Shown one piece after another: positions 13,682 through 22,723 of a stretch of 64,000 bases of DNA. The position numbers and the translations under genes were made by a program. The DNA is from an uncultured Peptoniphilus sp. (lineage in GTDB: Bacteria; Bacillota; Clostridia; Tissierellales; Peptoniphilaceae), in NCBI RefSeq assembly GCF_946998875.1, contig NZ_CAMQAY010000002.1, positions 99,026 to 163,025 of the forward strand, given 5' to 3'. Positions within the stretch are counted from its first letter, which is position 1, and each line of letters begins with the position of its first letter. The notes under the pieces are model-generated. The model was not told where the DNA came from. It saw nothing but the letters and a program-made list of their open reading frames with translations, and made no database searches.

Positions 13682-15736
13682 TTAATCTAAACCCTTAGTA
13701 GTTTTCTTTATCAGTGGAAAACTTACAGAAATAATTGCTGGCAATAATAGTATGATTACGCACATACTTATAATTGCACCCCTAGCTAAAAATGTACAAA
13801 TTGTCGATACAATTTCCATTTTTGAATAAATACCTACACCAATTGTGGCTGCCATAAAGGAAAGTGCAGATGTAACAATTGATTTAGAAGTTTCTTTTAC
13901 AGACACTTTAAGAGAACCATCTACATCCTTTGACTTTTTATATTCTGCCAAAAATCTATCTGTCATTAAAATTGAGTAGTCAATAGTAGATCCAAGCTGT
14001 ATTACCCCAATTATTATTGAAGTTATAAAAGGAATAGTGTGATTTAAATAAAATGGGATTCCCATATTTATTTGGATTGCAAGTTCAATTGCTCCAATTA
14101 AAACTATTGGTATTCCAATTGACTTAAACACAAGAGCAATAATTAAAAATACAACAGCAATTGAAATTATATTTACAATTTGAAAGTCTCTATCTGAAAT
14201 AACTGTTAAATCATCTGTTAAAACTGCTTCTCCAGTTAAATATCCCTCATCGTCATATTTATTTATAAGACTTTTCATTTCACTAACTTGTTTTTTAACT
14301 TCAGGCGATGCAGTTTGATACTTAGAATTTGCCATGATCATCTGATAACCATTTTTTGAAAAGTTATCTTGAAGTTTTTCAGGCAAAAATTCACTTGGGA
14401 TAGTGTATCCTGTGACAGAACTTGCACTTAAGACAGAATTTATTCCGTCTACGCCCTTTATATCGCTTATAAGACCATCTAAGTCTGAATTTGAAAGATC
14501 ATCTTTAACAACAATAAAATGAGTACTTGCCATATCATAATCTTTTTTCATTTTATTTAAAGCTACTATTGAATCTAAATCCTGTGGAAGGGATCTGTCC
14601 AAATTGTAATAAAGTTTTGTATTTACTGAACCAAAAATTGCTGGAATAAAAAGCAATACAAAAGCTAAAAACAAAGTCTTTTTGTGCTTTATAGTAAATT
14701 CAGATAATTTATTAAATTCCGGAAGCATGACTTTGTGATTGTATTTATTGACTAACTTTTCCACAACAAGTAACATTGCTGGAAGAACTGTAACTGTTGC
14801 TATTAAACCTATTAAAACTCCCTTACTCATTACAAGACCAATGTCTTTTCCTAGACCAAGTCTCATAAAAATTAAAACTATAAAACCAGCAAAAGTTGTA
14901 AGTGATGATGCAAATAAGGAAGAAATAGTTTCTTGAACTGCCTTATCCATAGCATCATTTTTATTGTCAAAGTTTTTCTTTTCTTCAACATATCTGTGAT
15001 ACAAAAATATTGAATAGTCCATAGTAACAGCAAGTTGTAAAACAGCCGCTATAGCTTTTGTTATATAGGATATCTCACCTAAAAATACATTGGATCCAAA
15101 ATTATACAAAACTGCATAACCAATAGTTAGCATAAAGACAAAGGGTACAATAGTAGATTCATTTGTTAGAGATAAAATAATTAATCCCAAAACTACGGCA
15201 AGAGCAACATAGATTGGTGTTTCTTTGTCGATTAAATCCTTCGTATCCTTTACAAGAGATGAAATTCCACTTAAATATTTTTGATTTGATTCTATTTTTC
15301 TAATTTCATCTATAGCATTCATTGTCTTTAAAGAAGATGATGAATCGCTAAACTTTACAATCATTAAAGTAGAGTCTTCTGCATAGAAAACATCTTTTAT
15401 CTCGTCAGGCAAAAATTCACTGGGAATCATATCTCCAACAGTTGATGATTTAGAAATCACATCTTCTACTCCATCAATTTCTAGAATTTTCTCTCTCAAA
15501 ACTTCTGCTTCATGGTCAGTTCCCTCAAGAATTAACATTCCTGTTGCAGCATTTTTAAAATCTTTATCCAAAATCTCTTGACCCTGGGTTGACTTTAAAT
15601 CTTTAGGCAAATAAGACAAAATATCATAATTAACTTTAGTAAGTTTATAGCCTAGTAATGAAGGAATTAGAAGTAAGGTCATGACAAAAAGCACAAATTT
15701 GGGCTTGTGAGAAATAAATTTTGTAAATTTTTTCAT
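13682..15736 (-). CDS. RND/MmpL-family exporter
   Basis: A 684-residue membrane protein with the two-fold RND plan: helix 1, an extracytoplasmic loop (residues about 35-170), a block of five or six helices, then a second repeat beginning near residue 345. The conserved aspartates of the proton relay appear in both halves (TMDYSIFLYHRY and TIDYSILMTDRF). The two loops share the sequence IPSEFLPDE/IPSEFLPEK, confirming internal duplication. The start at 15736 is 7 bp after the tetR stop. MmpL-like exporters move lipids, peptides or drugs; in this operon the neighbouring TetR regulator suggests induction by a ligand that is also the transport substrate. Confidence 0.88.
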   Translation of the reverse strand: MKKFTKFISHKPKFVLFVMTLLLIPSLLGYKLTKVNYDILSYLPKDLKSTQGQEILDKDFKNAATGMLILEGTDHEAEVLREKILEIDGVEDVISKSSTVGDMIPSEFLPDEIKDVFYAEDSTLMIVKFSDSSSSLKTMNAIDEIRKIESNQKYLSGISSLVKDTKDLIDKETPIYVALAVVLGLIILSLTNESTIVPFVFMLTIGYAVLYNFGSNVFLGEISYITKAIAAVLQLAVTMDYSIFLYHRYVEEKKNFDNKNDAMDKAVQETISSLFASSLTTFAGFIVLIFMRLGLGKDIGLVMSKGVLIGLIATVTVLPAMLLVVEKLVNKYNHKVMLPEFNKLSEFTIKHKKTLFLAFVLLFIPAIFGSVNTKLYYNLDRSLPQDLDSIVALNKMKKDYDMASTHFIVVKDDLSNSDLDGLISDIKGVDGINSVLSASSVTGYTIPSEFLPEKLQDNFSKNGYQMIMANSKYQTASPEVKKQVSEMKSLINKYDDEGYLTGEAVLTDDLTVISDRDFQIVNIISIAVVFLIIALVFKSIGIPIVLIGAIELAIQINMGIPFYLNHTIPFITSIIIGVIQLGSTIDYSILMTDRFLAEYKKSKDVDGSLKVSVKETSKSIVTSALSFMAATIGVGIYSKMEIVSTICTFLARGAIISMCVIILLLPAIISVSFPLIKKTTKGLD

Positions 15737-15743
15737 CCAACCA

Positions 15744-16331
15744 CTACCTAAATATCCTATCTACAATTTTATAAAGAACTGGTTTCATATCTTCTAAACT
15801 TAGAATTGAATCTTCCATTAATGCCGATTCGCAAGTAGAAAGCACAATATTAATTGAAAGAGATAAAATAAATAATTTTTCTTGATCAGATAAAATTGCT
15901 GGGAATAAATCTTCAAATTTATTTAAAATAAAATTAAGAGAATTTTCCGCCTCTTTAAATCTATTGTCATTTTCAACTTTTGCATAAAGAGCCCAATTTA
16001 AATTATTTGAAATAATTTTTAACTCTAATGGATTTTTTATTAAGTGATCAATTATATAATCAAAAAAGGAAATCAACCTCTTTTTAGAATCCTCACCTTT
16101 ACACTTAGCTTCGGCACTAACAATTAATTCTGTCATAATATCTAAAACAATTTTTTCTTCAAGATCTTTTTTGTCCCTGAAGTAGAGATAAAAAGTTCCA
16201 AGTCCTAAATTCGTTCTATTCATTATATCCCTAATTGAAGTTGCCTCTATTCCCTTTTCTTCAAAAGAAGAAAGAGCAGCAATAGTGATTTTCTTTTCTT
16301 TTTCTTTTTTTCTTTCTTCAGACTTTATCAT
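15744..16331 (-). CDS. TetR/AcrR family regulator of the RND operon
   Basis: A 195-residue repressor. The N-terminal helix-turn-helix is clear (ALSSFEEKGIEATSIRDIMN, then GLGTFYLYFRDKKDLEEK); the C-terminal all-helical ligand-binding domain is unique, as usual. The start at 16331 follows AAGGAG. It heads the operon tetR-RND-heptad protein, and two identical-class palindromes flank its promoter, so autorepression together with control of the transporter is the simple model. The ligand is unknown. Confidence 0.9.
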   Translation of the reverse strand: MIKSEERKKEKEKKITIAALSSFEEKGIEATSIRDIMNRTNLGLGTFYLYFRDKKDLEEKIVLDIMTELIVSAEAKCKGEDSKKRLISFFDYIIDHLIKNPLELKIISNNLNWALYAKVENDNRFKEAENSLNFILNKFEDLFPAILSDQEKLFILSLSINIVLSTCESALMEDSILSLEDMKPVLYKIVDRIFR

Positions 16332-16347
16332 ATATACTCCTTACTTT

Positions 16348-16402
16348 TGAACATTGTTCATCTTCGTAAAAATATGATAACTCTTTTGTGAACAAAGTTC
16401 AA
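16348..16402 (-). promoter_or_regulatory. TetR-operon promoter flanked by two TGAAC-N3-GTTCA operators
   Basis: Minus strand: -35 TTGAAC (16402-16397), 17 bp, -10 TATCAT (16379-16374). The palindromes TGAACATTGTTCA (16348-16360) and TGAACAAAGTTCA (16389-16401) have centres 41 bp apart, about four helical turns; one overlaps the -35, the other lies just past the start point. Confidence 0.7.
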
Positions 16403-16420
16403 CTTTTTTTTATTTTTATT

Positions 16421-16449
16421 TAAAAAAGACTTTGCATTACACAAAGTCT
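16421..16449 (-). terminator. Terminator of the diaminopropionate ammonia-lyase gene
   Basis: Stem AGACTTTG/CAAAGTCT with a 7-nt loop, followed on the minus strand by six T. Confidence 0.85.
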
Positions 16450-16507
16450 AAAATTATAAATTTTATTCAATTTAAAAAATAATCAAAAGCAAAAATAACA
16501 ATTTAGC

Positions 16508-17698
16508 TTATTTTTCTCCACAAATAATTTCTTTATAAGATTTTTTATCAGTGTCTCCTTCTGTGGAAATACAAAGCACAACAGAATCTTTATCTAGACC
16601 AATTTTTTCTCTATAATTTCTTAAACTATCATCAGTCATAAGGCTATAAACTATACCACTTGTTACAGCACCAGATTCTCCAGAAATAATTTTTTTATCA
16701 TCAGAAATATTATTAGCCAAAACTCTCATTCCAATTTTAGTAAAAATATCATCAACTGACAAAAAATAATCGGCATAAGATTCTAAAATTGGCCATCCAA
16801 TTGTTACAGGTTCACCACAATTTAGTCCAGCCATTATTGAATCTAAATCACCTTTAACAAAATGAAGCTTTCCGTCATTTGCATCAGCAGTTCTATAGAG
16901 ACAATTTGCCTTATTTGGTTCAACAATTATAATTTTTGGAGGATTGTCCTTCATCACATTTCTAAAAAAAGCAGTAACAGATGCTGCCATAGAACCAACT
17001 CCTGCTTGTAAGAAAATATAACTAGGAAAAATTCCTTTTTCCCTAAAATCATTATAAACTTCATAAGCCATTGTCATATAGCCCTTCATAATATTTCTTG
17101 GAACATCAGTATAGCCTTCCCAAGAAGTATCTTGAATTAAGACTCCCTTATTTTCTTCAGCAAATTTTGCAGCTAGCCTCACACAGTCATCATAATTTAC
17201 TTCCATAATATTTGCATCAGAATTTTCTCTTCTAATATTTTCTAGTCTCTCAAGAGAACTACCCTTTGGCATAAAAACTTTTGATTTTTGACCAAGTTTA
17301 TTAGCTGTCCATGCAACAGCACGTCCATGATTTCCATCAGTTGCTGTAGAAAAAATTATATCGCCAAGTTTTTTTCTTGTTTCACCCGAAGTAATTTCAT
17401 CAAAAGTAAATTTATTTTCATCTAAGCCAATTTTCTCTCTTATAAAATTAGCAATTGCATAACTTGCGCCAAGAACCTTAAAAGCATTTAAGCCAAATCT
17501 ATAAGACTCATCTTTTACAAAAAAATTTTTAAGTCCAATTTCTTTAGCCAAATTTTTCAGATCTACTAGGGGAGTCTTTTCGTAAATATCAAAAGACTTG
17601 TGAAAATTATTTACAGTTTTTGCCGATTCATAATCAAAATCAGAAATATCTGCCTTAGACTTTTTATTTTTAACATATGTTAAATTAAATTTTTCCAT
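16508..17698 (-). CDS. dpaL: Diaminopropionate ammonia-lyase
   Basis: A 396-residue PLP enzyme converting 2,3-diaminopropionate to pyruvate and two ammonia. The PLP lysine is K74 in FGLNAFKVLGASYA; the family motifs STATDGNHGRAVAW, QDTSWEGYTDVPRNIMKGYMT (split here by the length limit), QAGVGSMAASV and SGESGAVTSG are all present. The length matches E. coli YgeX (398). The start at 17698 follows AGGTGGGAC. It is a single gene, divergent from a lipoprotein gene. It probably serves amino-acid fermentation or detoxification of diaminopropionate; no ygeW/ygeY-type partners are adjacent. Confidence 0.93.
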   Translation of the reverse strand: MEKFNLTYVKNKKSKADISDFDYESAKTVNNFHKSFDIYEKTPLVDLKNLAKEIGLKNFFVKDESYRFGLNAFKVLGASYAIANFIREKIGLDENKFTFDEITSGETRKKLGDIIFSTATDGNHGRAVAWTANKLGQKSKVFMPKGSSLERLENIRRENSDANIMEVNYDDCVRLAAKFAEENKGVLIQDTSWEGYTDVPRNIMKGYMTMAYEVYNDFREKGIFPSYIFLQAGVGSMAASVTAFFRNVMKDNPPKIIIVEPNKANCLYRTADANDGKLHFVKGDLDSIMAGLNCGEPVTIGWPILESYADYFLSVDDIFTKIGMRVLANNISDDKKIISGESGAVTSGIVYSLMTDDSLRNYREKIGLDKDSVVLCISTEGDTDKKSYKEIICGEK

Positions 17699-17819
17699 GT
17701 CCCACCTGCTTTCATCTTATGATATTAGCTTATCATTTTAATAATGTAAAAGATATGTTTTTATTATTTTGATTTTTTATTGTATAATCTATTTTGATAA
17801 TTTAAATCTTGGAGGAAAG

Positions 17820-18689
17820 ATGAAGAGAAAAATTTTAATTTTAATTTTAATTGCTTGCCTTGCTCTTATTACATCAGCCTGTGCAAAAAATAATTTAGTA
17901 AATAAAAACATTGATGAAACCGAAAAAATTGTTGAAGAAAAAATTGGAGAGCCAAAAATTTCTAATTTAAATGATGAAAAGACTTTAGATTTTGTTAAAA
18001 ATTCCCTTGATGGAAGTGTGAATAGCCAAAGCCTTGAAAAGTTTATTAATCTTGTAAGAGATTATAACAAAGGCATTTCAAAAGACTTGCTTATTGGCGA
18101 TTTTAAAAGTTTATCTAATATAAATACTGACACAGGAAAAATTATTGATGAGAGAAGTAAGGTCAAACACGAATTTCCTGACACAAATTGTAGAATTAAT
18201 TCCTTTTTACTCTTAAAAGATGGAATGAAATTTAATACAGATAAAAAAATTGATGACGATTTTCTTTTTATGGACGAAGAAGCCATAAAAAATTCAAATT
18301 TATTTACTGATGAGGAATTTAAAAATTTTAAAAGTTTATTTTCAAGAGTTGCCACAAATAGTAGCAAAAATTCAAGGGATCAAGGTGAAGTCATGGCAAA
18401 ATTCTTATCAAATTTTACCTTTTCAGAAAAAGTTAAGATGATTTCTGTAGTTCTTCACGACAATTTAGACGGCGATTATCTTTTTATTGGTCATGTTGGA
18501 GTTCTTCTTCCCCTTGAAAAAGGATATTTGTTTATAGAAAAAATATCCTTTGAAGAGCCCTATCAGGCAATAAAATTTCCTAATAAAGAATCCTGCTACA
18601 AGTACTTAAAGAAAAAGTTTGAGGACTACAAGGACCCCAATGTAGCGCCACCCTTTATCATGGAAAATAATGAGTATATAGATATTTAA
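17820..18689 (+). CDS. Lipoprotein of unknown function
   Basis: A 289-residue protein. The start is ATG at 17820 preceded by GGAGGAAAG; the open frame upstream (17769) lacks a site. Residues 1-21 are a lipoprotein signal peptide with lipobox ITSAC. The mature part is rich in Asp, Lys and Asn with no recognised domain; YLFIGHVGVLLPLEKGYLFIEK near the C-terminus suggests a small beta-rich fold, and the mid-region mention of H-E-F-P-D is not a known metal motif. A -10 TATAAT lies about 40 bp upstream. It is closed by a bidirectional terminator. I do not recognise the family. Confidence 0.7.
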   Translation: MKRKILILILIACLALITSACAKNNLVNKNIDETEKIVEEKIGEPKISNLNDEKTLDFVKNSLDGSVNSQSLEKFINLVRDYNKGISKDLLIGDFKSLSNINTDTGKIIDERSKVKHEFPDTNCRINSFLLLKDGMKFNTDKKIDDDFLFMDEEAIKNSNLFTDEEFKNFKSLFSRVATNSSKNSRDQGEVMAKFLSNFTFSEKVKMISVVLHDNLDGDYLFIGHVGVLLPLEKGYLFIEKISFEEPYQAIKFPNKESCYKYLKKKFEDYKDPNVAPPFIMENNEYIDI

Positions 18690-18779
18690 TTCCAATTTTC
18701 ATTTAAAATTCTTTGTAGTTTTAAGCAAGAAAATTATTTTTAGAAAACATTAATTATAACTCTATAAAACGCAAAAAAA

Positions 18780-18807
18780 TTGCCCAAGTATTCTTGAGCA
18801 ATTTTTT
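18780..18807. terminator. Bidirectional terminator between the lipoprotein gene and the ABC operon
   Basis: Stem TTGCCCAAG/CTTGAGCAA (one mismatch), loop TATT, with T tracts on both strands. Confidence 0.85.
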
Positions 18808-18838
18808 ATTTTTATGAAGTTTTGAAATTATGATCAAT

Positions 18839-19990
18839 TTAATTTTCTACAGCTTCTTTACTTTTGCCACCATTAATTCTATCTTCTCTCATCTTCAACC
18901 TATTAGCTTCAAGTTCTCTCTTTCTTTCGAAAGCGTGAAGAATAAGTGCAAGAGTTACAACGCCGTAAGAGATAAATGTTCTGAAATATTCACCCATCAT
19001 GGCATCTCCTGTCATTACTCTTCCTGCTTGTGGAAGAACGATAAACATCAAGTGGAATAGTGCAGTACCTAAGATTACATTTGGAATAGATGCCTTAGAT
19101 ACAGATGCACCACCTACAAGGATTGATGCTGCAGCATAAAGTGCTGCTTGGTCTTGACCTGCATAAGTTGCAAGTGTACCAATGTTTTGAAGATAAATAA
19201 TTTGTCCGTAGCAAGCAAGTACAGTAGACATTACTATTGATGCAATTCTGATTTTATCAGAGTTCATACCTGCGTTGGAAGATACAAATTGATCTTGTCC
19301 TACTGCCTTCATGTCGTGACCAAGTTTAGTGTTTCTAAACCATACGATAAATAAGCAAAGTAGAGCAATAATTATAATTGTAACTACTGGCACATCAAAT
19401 AAGATTTGATGCTTTGCAGTAATAGGAATATTAATTCTGAATTTTAAAATATTGTCAAAACCTTGAGCAGATGCAAGGGTAATGGAGTTTTTAATACCAT
19501 AACCAGCTGATAATACCATGGCTCTTGTTCTCATTGGAATTAAAGTTCCGCAGAAGTACAATAGGAAAAGCATGTACCAACCTAGAATAAAGAAGGCAAG
19601 CATCATTGACGTAATCATTTCTCTTCCTCTAGCTCTATTTAAAACTCTTCCTGAAAATTGTCCAAGTAAAACTGCAATTGGAGTACCAATAAGAGCGGCT
19701 ATTAAAAGTCCAGTTGCTCCAGTAAAGCCCCAATCTTGTGCAAAAATTATTCCAATTTGTCCTGCCATTGCTCCTAGTGGAATACCAAAGTTGATACCCA
19801 TACCAGCAATAATCGGTATGATAAGAGAAAGTACTAAAAATGTATTTCTTACCATTCTCTTGGAAAGTTCATTTGTTATATAAGATAGTGGTGGTTTAGC
19901 TATTATAAGTCCTGCCACAACTATGATTATAAACAAAATAGGAACCATAAATCTGTATAAAAATTCTTTAAAATTAAATTTCTTATTCAT
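18839..19990 (-). CDS. ABC transporter permease (BPD_transp_2 type), second subunit
   Basis: A 383-residue inner-membrane permease with about nine helices, of the branched-chain/ribose/nucleoside type. Diagnostic stretches are INFGIPLGAMAGQIGIIFAQ, the cytoplasmic GRVLNRARGREMITSMML (coupling segment) and AAASILVGGASVSKASIPNV. The C-terminus is long and charged. It overlaps the previous permease by 8 bp. With its paralogue it forms the heterodimeric channel of the importer that uses the ATPase at 21052-22647 and the DUF3798 lipoprotein. Confidence 0.88.
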   Translation of the reverse strand: MNKKFNFKEFLYRFMVPILFIIIVVAGLIIAKPPLSYITNELSKRMVRNTFLVLSLIIPIIAGMGINFGIPLGAMAGQIGIIFAQDWGFTGATGLLIAALIGTPIAVLLGQFSGRVLNRARGREMITSMMLAFFILGWYMLFLLYFCGTLIPMRTRAMVLSAGYGIKNSITLASAQGFDNILKFRINIPITAKHQILFDVPVVTIIIIALLCLFIVWFRNTKLGHDMKAVGQDQFVSSNAGMNSDKIRIASIVMSTVLACYGQIIYLQNIGTLATYAGQDQAALYAAASILVGGASVSKASIPNVILGTALFHLMFIVLPQAGRVMTGDAMMGEYFRTFISYGVVTLALILHAFERKRELEANRLKMREDRINGGKSKEAVEN

Positions 19991-21059
19991 CTTTACTCCT
20001 CCTTGTTAGTGCGTAAATTATCATTCCATTTGTGATTATCATTCTTAATATTTCTGAAATATCAATATTTAATGCACCATTTATTACAGTAGGAGTAAGT
20101 GTAATTACACCTTGGAATAAAAATGTACCAATTATAACATTTGGAATTGATGCCTTGTTAATACTTGCACCACCAATTAATAGTGCTGCTACTGTTTGGA
20201 ATGTAAAGGAAAGTGGTGCTTGGTAAAGTTGTATAAAACCATAGGATTGTTGATAAATAACAATACCAATGGCAGCAATAACTGTTGAAAGAATTACAGA
20301 AACAAGTCTTACTCTGTTAATGTGAATACCAGCAGCCTTTGCATATTCTGAGTTAGAACCTACAGCTGTCATTGCAGTACCAGTTTTTGTCTTGAAAAAT
20401 GCCCATACAATAAATGCCATAAGTGCAAATAATAAAAACATGCCCACAGGAATTTTAACGCCAAGTATATTAATACTTAAAAAGTTATTTAATACACCAA
20501 CAGTTACCTTTGTTCCATCTTCCAAAATTCTTGACTTCATCCAATAATCTGCAACTGGAATTTGTTGGGATAGCCCCTTTCCTCCATAACTTAAAACAGA
20601 TACTGGATTCTTGTAAGGAAGAATTAAGTAGGCAATACACATAAAAGCTGTGAAAGAATATCCAACATAAGTTGCAATAAGCATTTCATCGCCCTTAATT
20701 CTATTTAAAAGTAATCCGTAGAAAAATCCAAATACAACTGCTATAAGAGATGCAAATAGCATTGCTATGAAAATTCCCTTAAAACCTGTAAAACCAAATT
20801 CAATTGAAGTTACCCCACCAAGAATACCTGCTACAACTCCAATTGGGATACCAAAGTTAAGTCCACAACCAGATTGTACCATTGGCACAAGGGATAAAAC
20901 TAAAACTGAAAACATACCAAATCTTGAAAGAACATTGTCAATAGAATCCACTAAGGAAACACCAGCCATTGGAGCTGCAATAAAAAGAATTAATAAGAAA
21001 ACTCCAATGATAAGTCGTGGAATTCCAATTCTGTTAATTAAACTTTTCTTTTTAGTCAT
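19983..21059 (-). CDS. ABC transporter permease (BPD_transp_2 type), first subunit
   Basis: A 358-residue paralogue of the downstream permease, sharing LNFGIPIGVVAGILGG, LLNRIKGDEMLIATYVGY and ALLIGGASINKASIPNVIIG. About nine membrane segments. The start at 21059 follows GGAGGCTGTAA, within the end of the ATPase gene (8-bp overlap). Part of the five-component importer operon. Confidence 0.88.
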   Translation of the reverse strand: MTKKKSLINRIGIPRLIIGVFLLILFIAAPMAGVSLVDSIDNVLSRFGMFSVLVLSLVPMVQSGCGLNFGIPIGVVAGILGGVTSIEFGFTGFKGIFIAMLFASLIAVVFGFFYGLLLNRIKGDEMLIATYVGYSFTAFMCIAYLILPYKNPVSVLSYGGKGLSQQIPVADYWMKSRILEDGTKVTVGVLNNFLSINILGVKIPVGMFLLFALMAFIVWAFFKTKTGTAMTAVGSNSEYAKAAGIHINRVRLVSVILSTVIAAIGIVIYQQSYGFIQLYQAPLSFTFQTVAALLIGGASINKASIPNVIIGTFLFQGVITLTPTVINGALNIDISEILRMIITNGMIIYALTRRSKDE

Positions 21060-22647
21060 TTACAGCCTCCACTTCTCCACTCATTAGAAGTCCAAATTCT
21101 GTTGCTTCAGCATCTGCTGGTAAAATACCTGCGATTTTTCCTTCGCAAATAACAGCAATTCTATTACATATACTTCTAAGTTCTTCAAGCTCTGATGAAA
21201 CCATGACAATAGTTGTATTGTCCTTTTCATTGCTTTCTTTCAAGGCATCAAGTACTAGTTCCTTTGCACCTATATCAATTCCTCTAGTAGGCTCAGAAAC
21301 AAATAGAAGTTCTGGTTCCATGGCAAAAGCTTTGGCAAGACAAATCTTTTGTTGGTTACCACCAGATAAATTTCCTGCCTTTTGTTCTGGTCCAGTTGTC
21401 TTTATGTGAAGAGATTCAATGTATTCATTAGATAGCTCTTTCATCTTAGCTTCATCTCTAAACTTAAATCCAAGAACTCTTTTTATAAATTTTTCTTGAA
21501 CTTGCATAGCATTAAAAGCTATATTCCAGAAAATTGGCTCTTCCAATAAAAGACCTACACCTCTTCTGTCTTCTGAAACAAAGGCAATTTTATTCTTTAA
21601 AATATCTAAAGTATTGCCAAGTTTTAATTCCTTGCCATTATAAATTAGCTTGCCACCTACAGGATAAGTGCCCAAAATTCCATTTGGAATACCAAGCTTA
21701 CCTTGACCAGCAAGTCCAGCAATACCTAAAATTTCTCCTCTGATAACAGAAAGACTTACATCATAGACAGCTTCTCCAGGCATATCAACCCAGAGATCTT
21801 CGATTTCAAGAATGTGGTCATTTTCATCTAAATTCTTATCCACCTTCTCTACAGCTATCTTATTTGATTCATCATCTCTACCAACCATCCATTTAGCAAT
21901 TTGTTCGATTGATAGATTTTCATTCTTTTTGTCTTCAATTATTTCACCATCTCTAAGGACAACTACTTGATCACATACGCTTATGATTTCACGGAGTCTA
22001 TGAGTGATGAAAATAATAGAAATGCCAAGATCTGCAAGAGTCCTAAGTGAAGCAATAAGGTTATTGGCCTCAGTTTCTGTAAGTACAGCAGTTGGCTCAT
22101 CCATAATTATTAACTTAACATCTTTTCTTGTCATTTCCCTAGCAATTTCAATAAATTGCTTGTGACCAACAGGCATTTCGGAAACTAAAGCACCAGTATC
22201 AATGCTAACTTCCAAAGTGTCAAGAGACTTGCCTGCTATTCTAATATTTTCTTTAGCATCTATACTCTCTAGTTTTTTACCAAAAATTTTAGAAATTACA
22301 GAGGAATTTGTCTTCTCCATATCGAGAGTAATATTTTCTGCAACTGTAAATCCAGGGATTAAACTAAATTCTTGATGTACCATGCCTATGCCTGCATTTA
22401 AGGCGTCAATTGGGTTTTTGAAGTCAATTAATTTTCCGTCAAAATAAATTTCACCGTTATAACCGCCTGTGTCTTTAATAACTTCCATTCCGAAAATTAT
22501 ATTCATAAGAGTGGACTTACCAGCACCATTTTCACCAACAAGTCCCAAAATTTCTCCCTTTTGAAGATTGAAATTAACATCCTTTAAGACGGCGTTTTCG
22601 CCAAAACTCTTGCTGACATTCTTGACTTCAAGTAAACTGTTTGTCAA
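21052..22647 (-). CDS. ABC transporter ATPase with two nucleotide-binding domains (RbsA/NupO-like)
   Basis: About 531 residues with two tandem ATPase domains, as in ribose, galactose and nucleoside importers. Domain 1: Walker A GENGAGKST, Walker B LIIMDEPTA. Domain 2: a degenerate P-loop region (GLAGQGKLG), an intact signature LSGGNQQK and LLFVSEPTRGID. The start is a TTG: two TTG codons follow each other, and the one at 22647 has the better spacing (6 nt) to GGAGGG. It lies downstream of the binding-protein gene after a stem-loop. The degenerate second P-loop implies one catalytic site, as known for RbsA-type proteins. Confidence 0.9.
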   Translation of the reverse strand: MTNSLLEVKNVSKSFGENAVLKDVNFNLQKGEILGLVGENGAGKSTLMNIIFGMEVIKDTGGYNGEIYFDGKLIDFKNPIDALNAGIGMVHQEFSLIPGFTVAENITLDMEKTNSSVISKIFGKKLESIDAKENIRIAGKSLDTLEVSIDTGALVSEMPVGHKQFIEIAREMTRKDVKLIIMDEPTAVLTETEANNLIASLRTLADLGISIIFITHRLREIISVCDQVVVLRDGEIIEDKKNENLSIEQIAKWMVGRDDESNKIAVEKVDKNLDENDHILEIEDLWVDMPGEAVYDVSLSVIRGEILGIAGLAGQGKLGIPNGILGTYPVGGKLIYNGKELKLGNTLDILKNKIAFVSEDRRGVGLLLEEPIFWNIAFNAMQVQEKFIKRVLGFKFRDEAKMKELSNEYIESLHIKTTGPEQKAGNLSGGNQQKICLAKAFAMEPELLFVSEPTRGIDIGAKELVLDALKESNEKDNTTIVMVSSELEELRSICNRIAVICEGKIAGILPADAEATEFGLLMSGEVEAVND

Positions 22648-22682
22648 CAAAATCCCTCCATCTTCTTAAAATAAAATTAAAA

Positions 22683-22700
22683 TCAACGGTAGCCCGTTGA
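22683..22700 (-). terminator. Intercistronic stem-loop between binding protein and ATPase genes
   Basis: Stem TCAACGG/CCGTTGA with a 4-nt loop, followed on the minus strand by TTTTAATTTTATTTT. Probably a partial terminator or 3' end stabiliser that keeps the binding protein in excess over the transporter. Confidence 0.7.
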
Positions 22701-22723
22701 CTTTAATTTCTTTTATAAAATAA

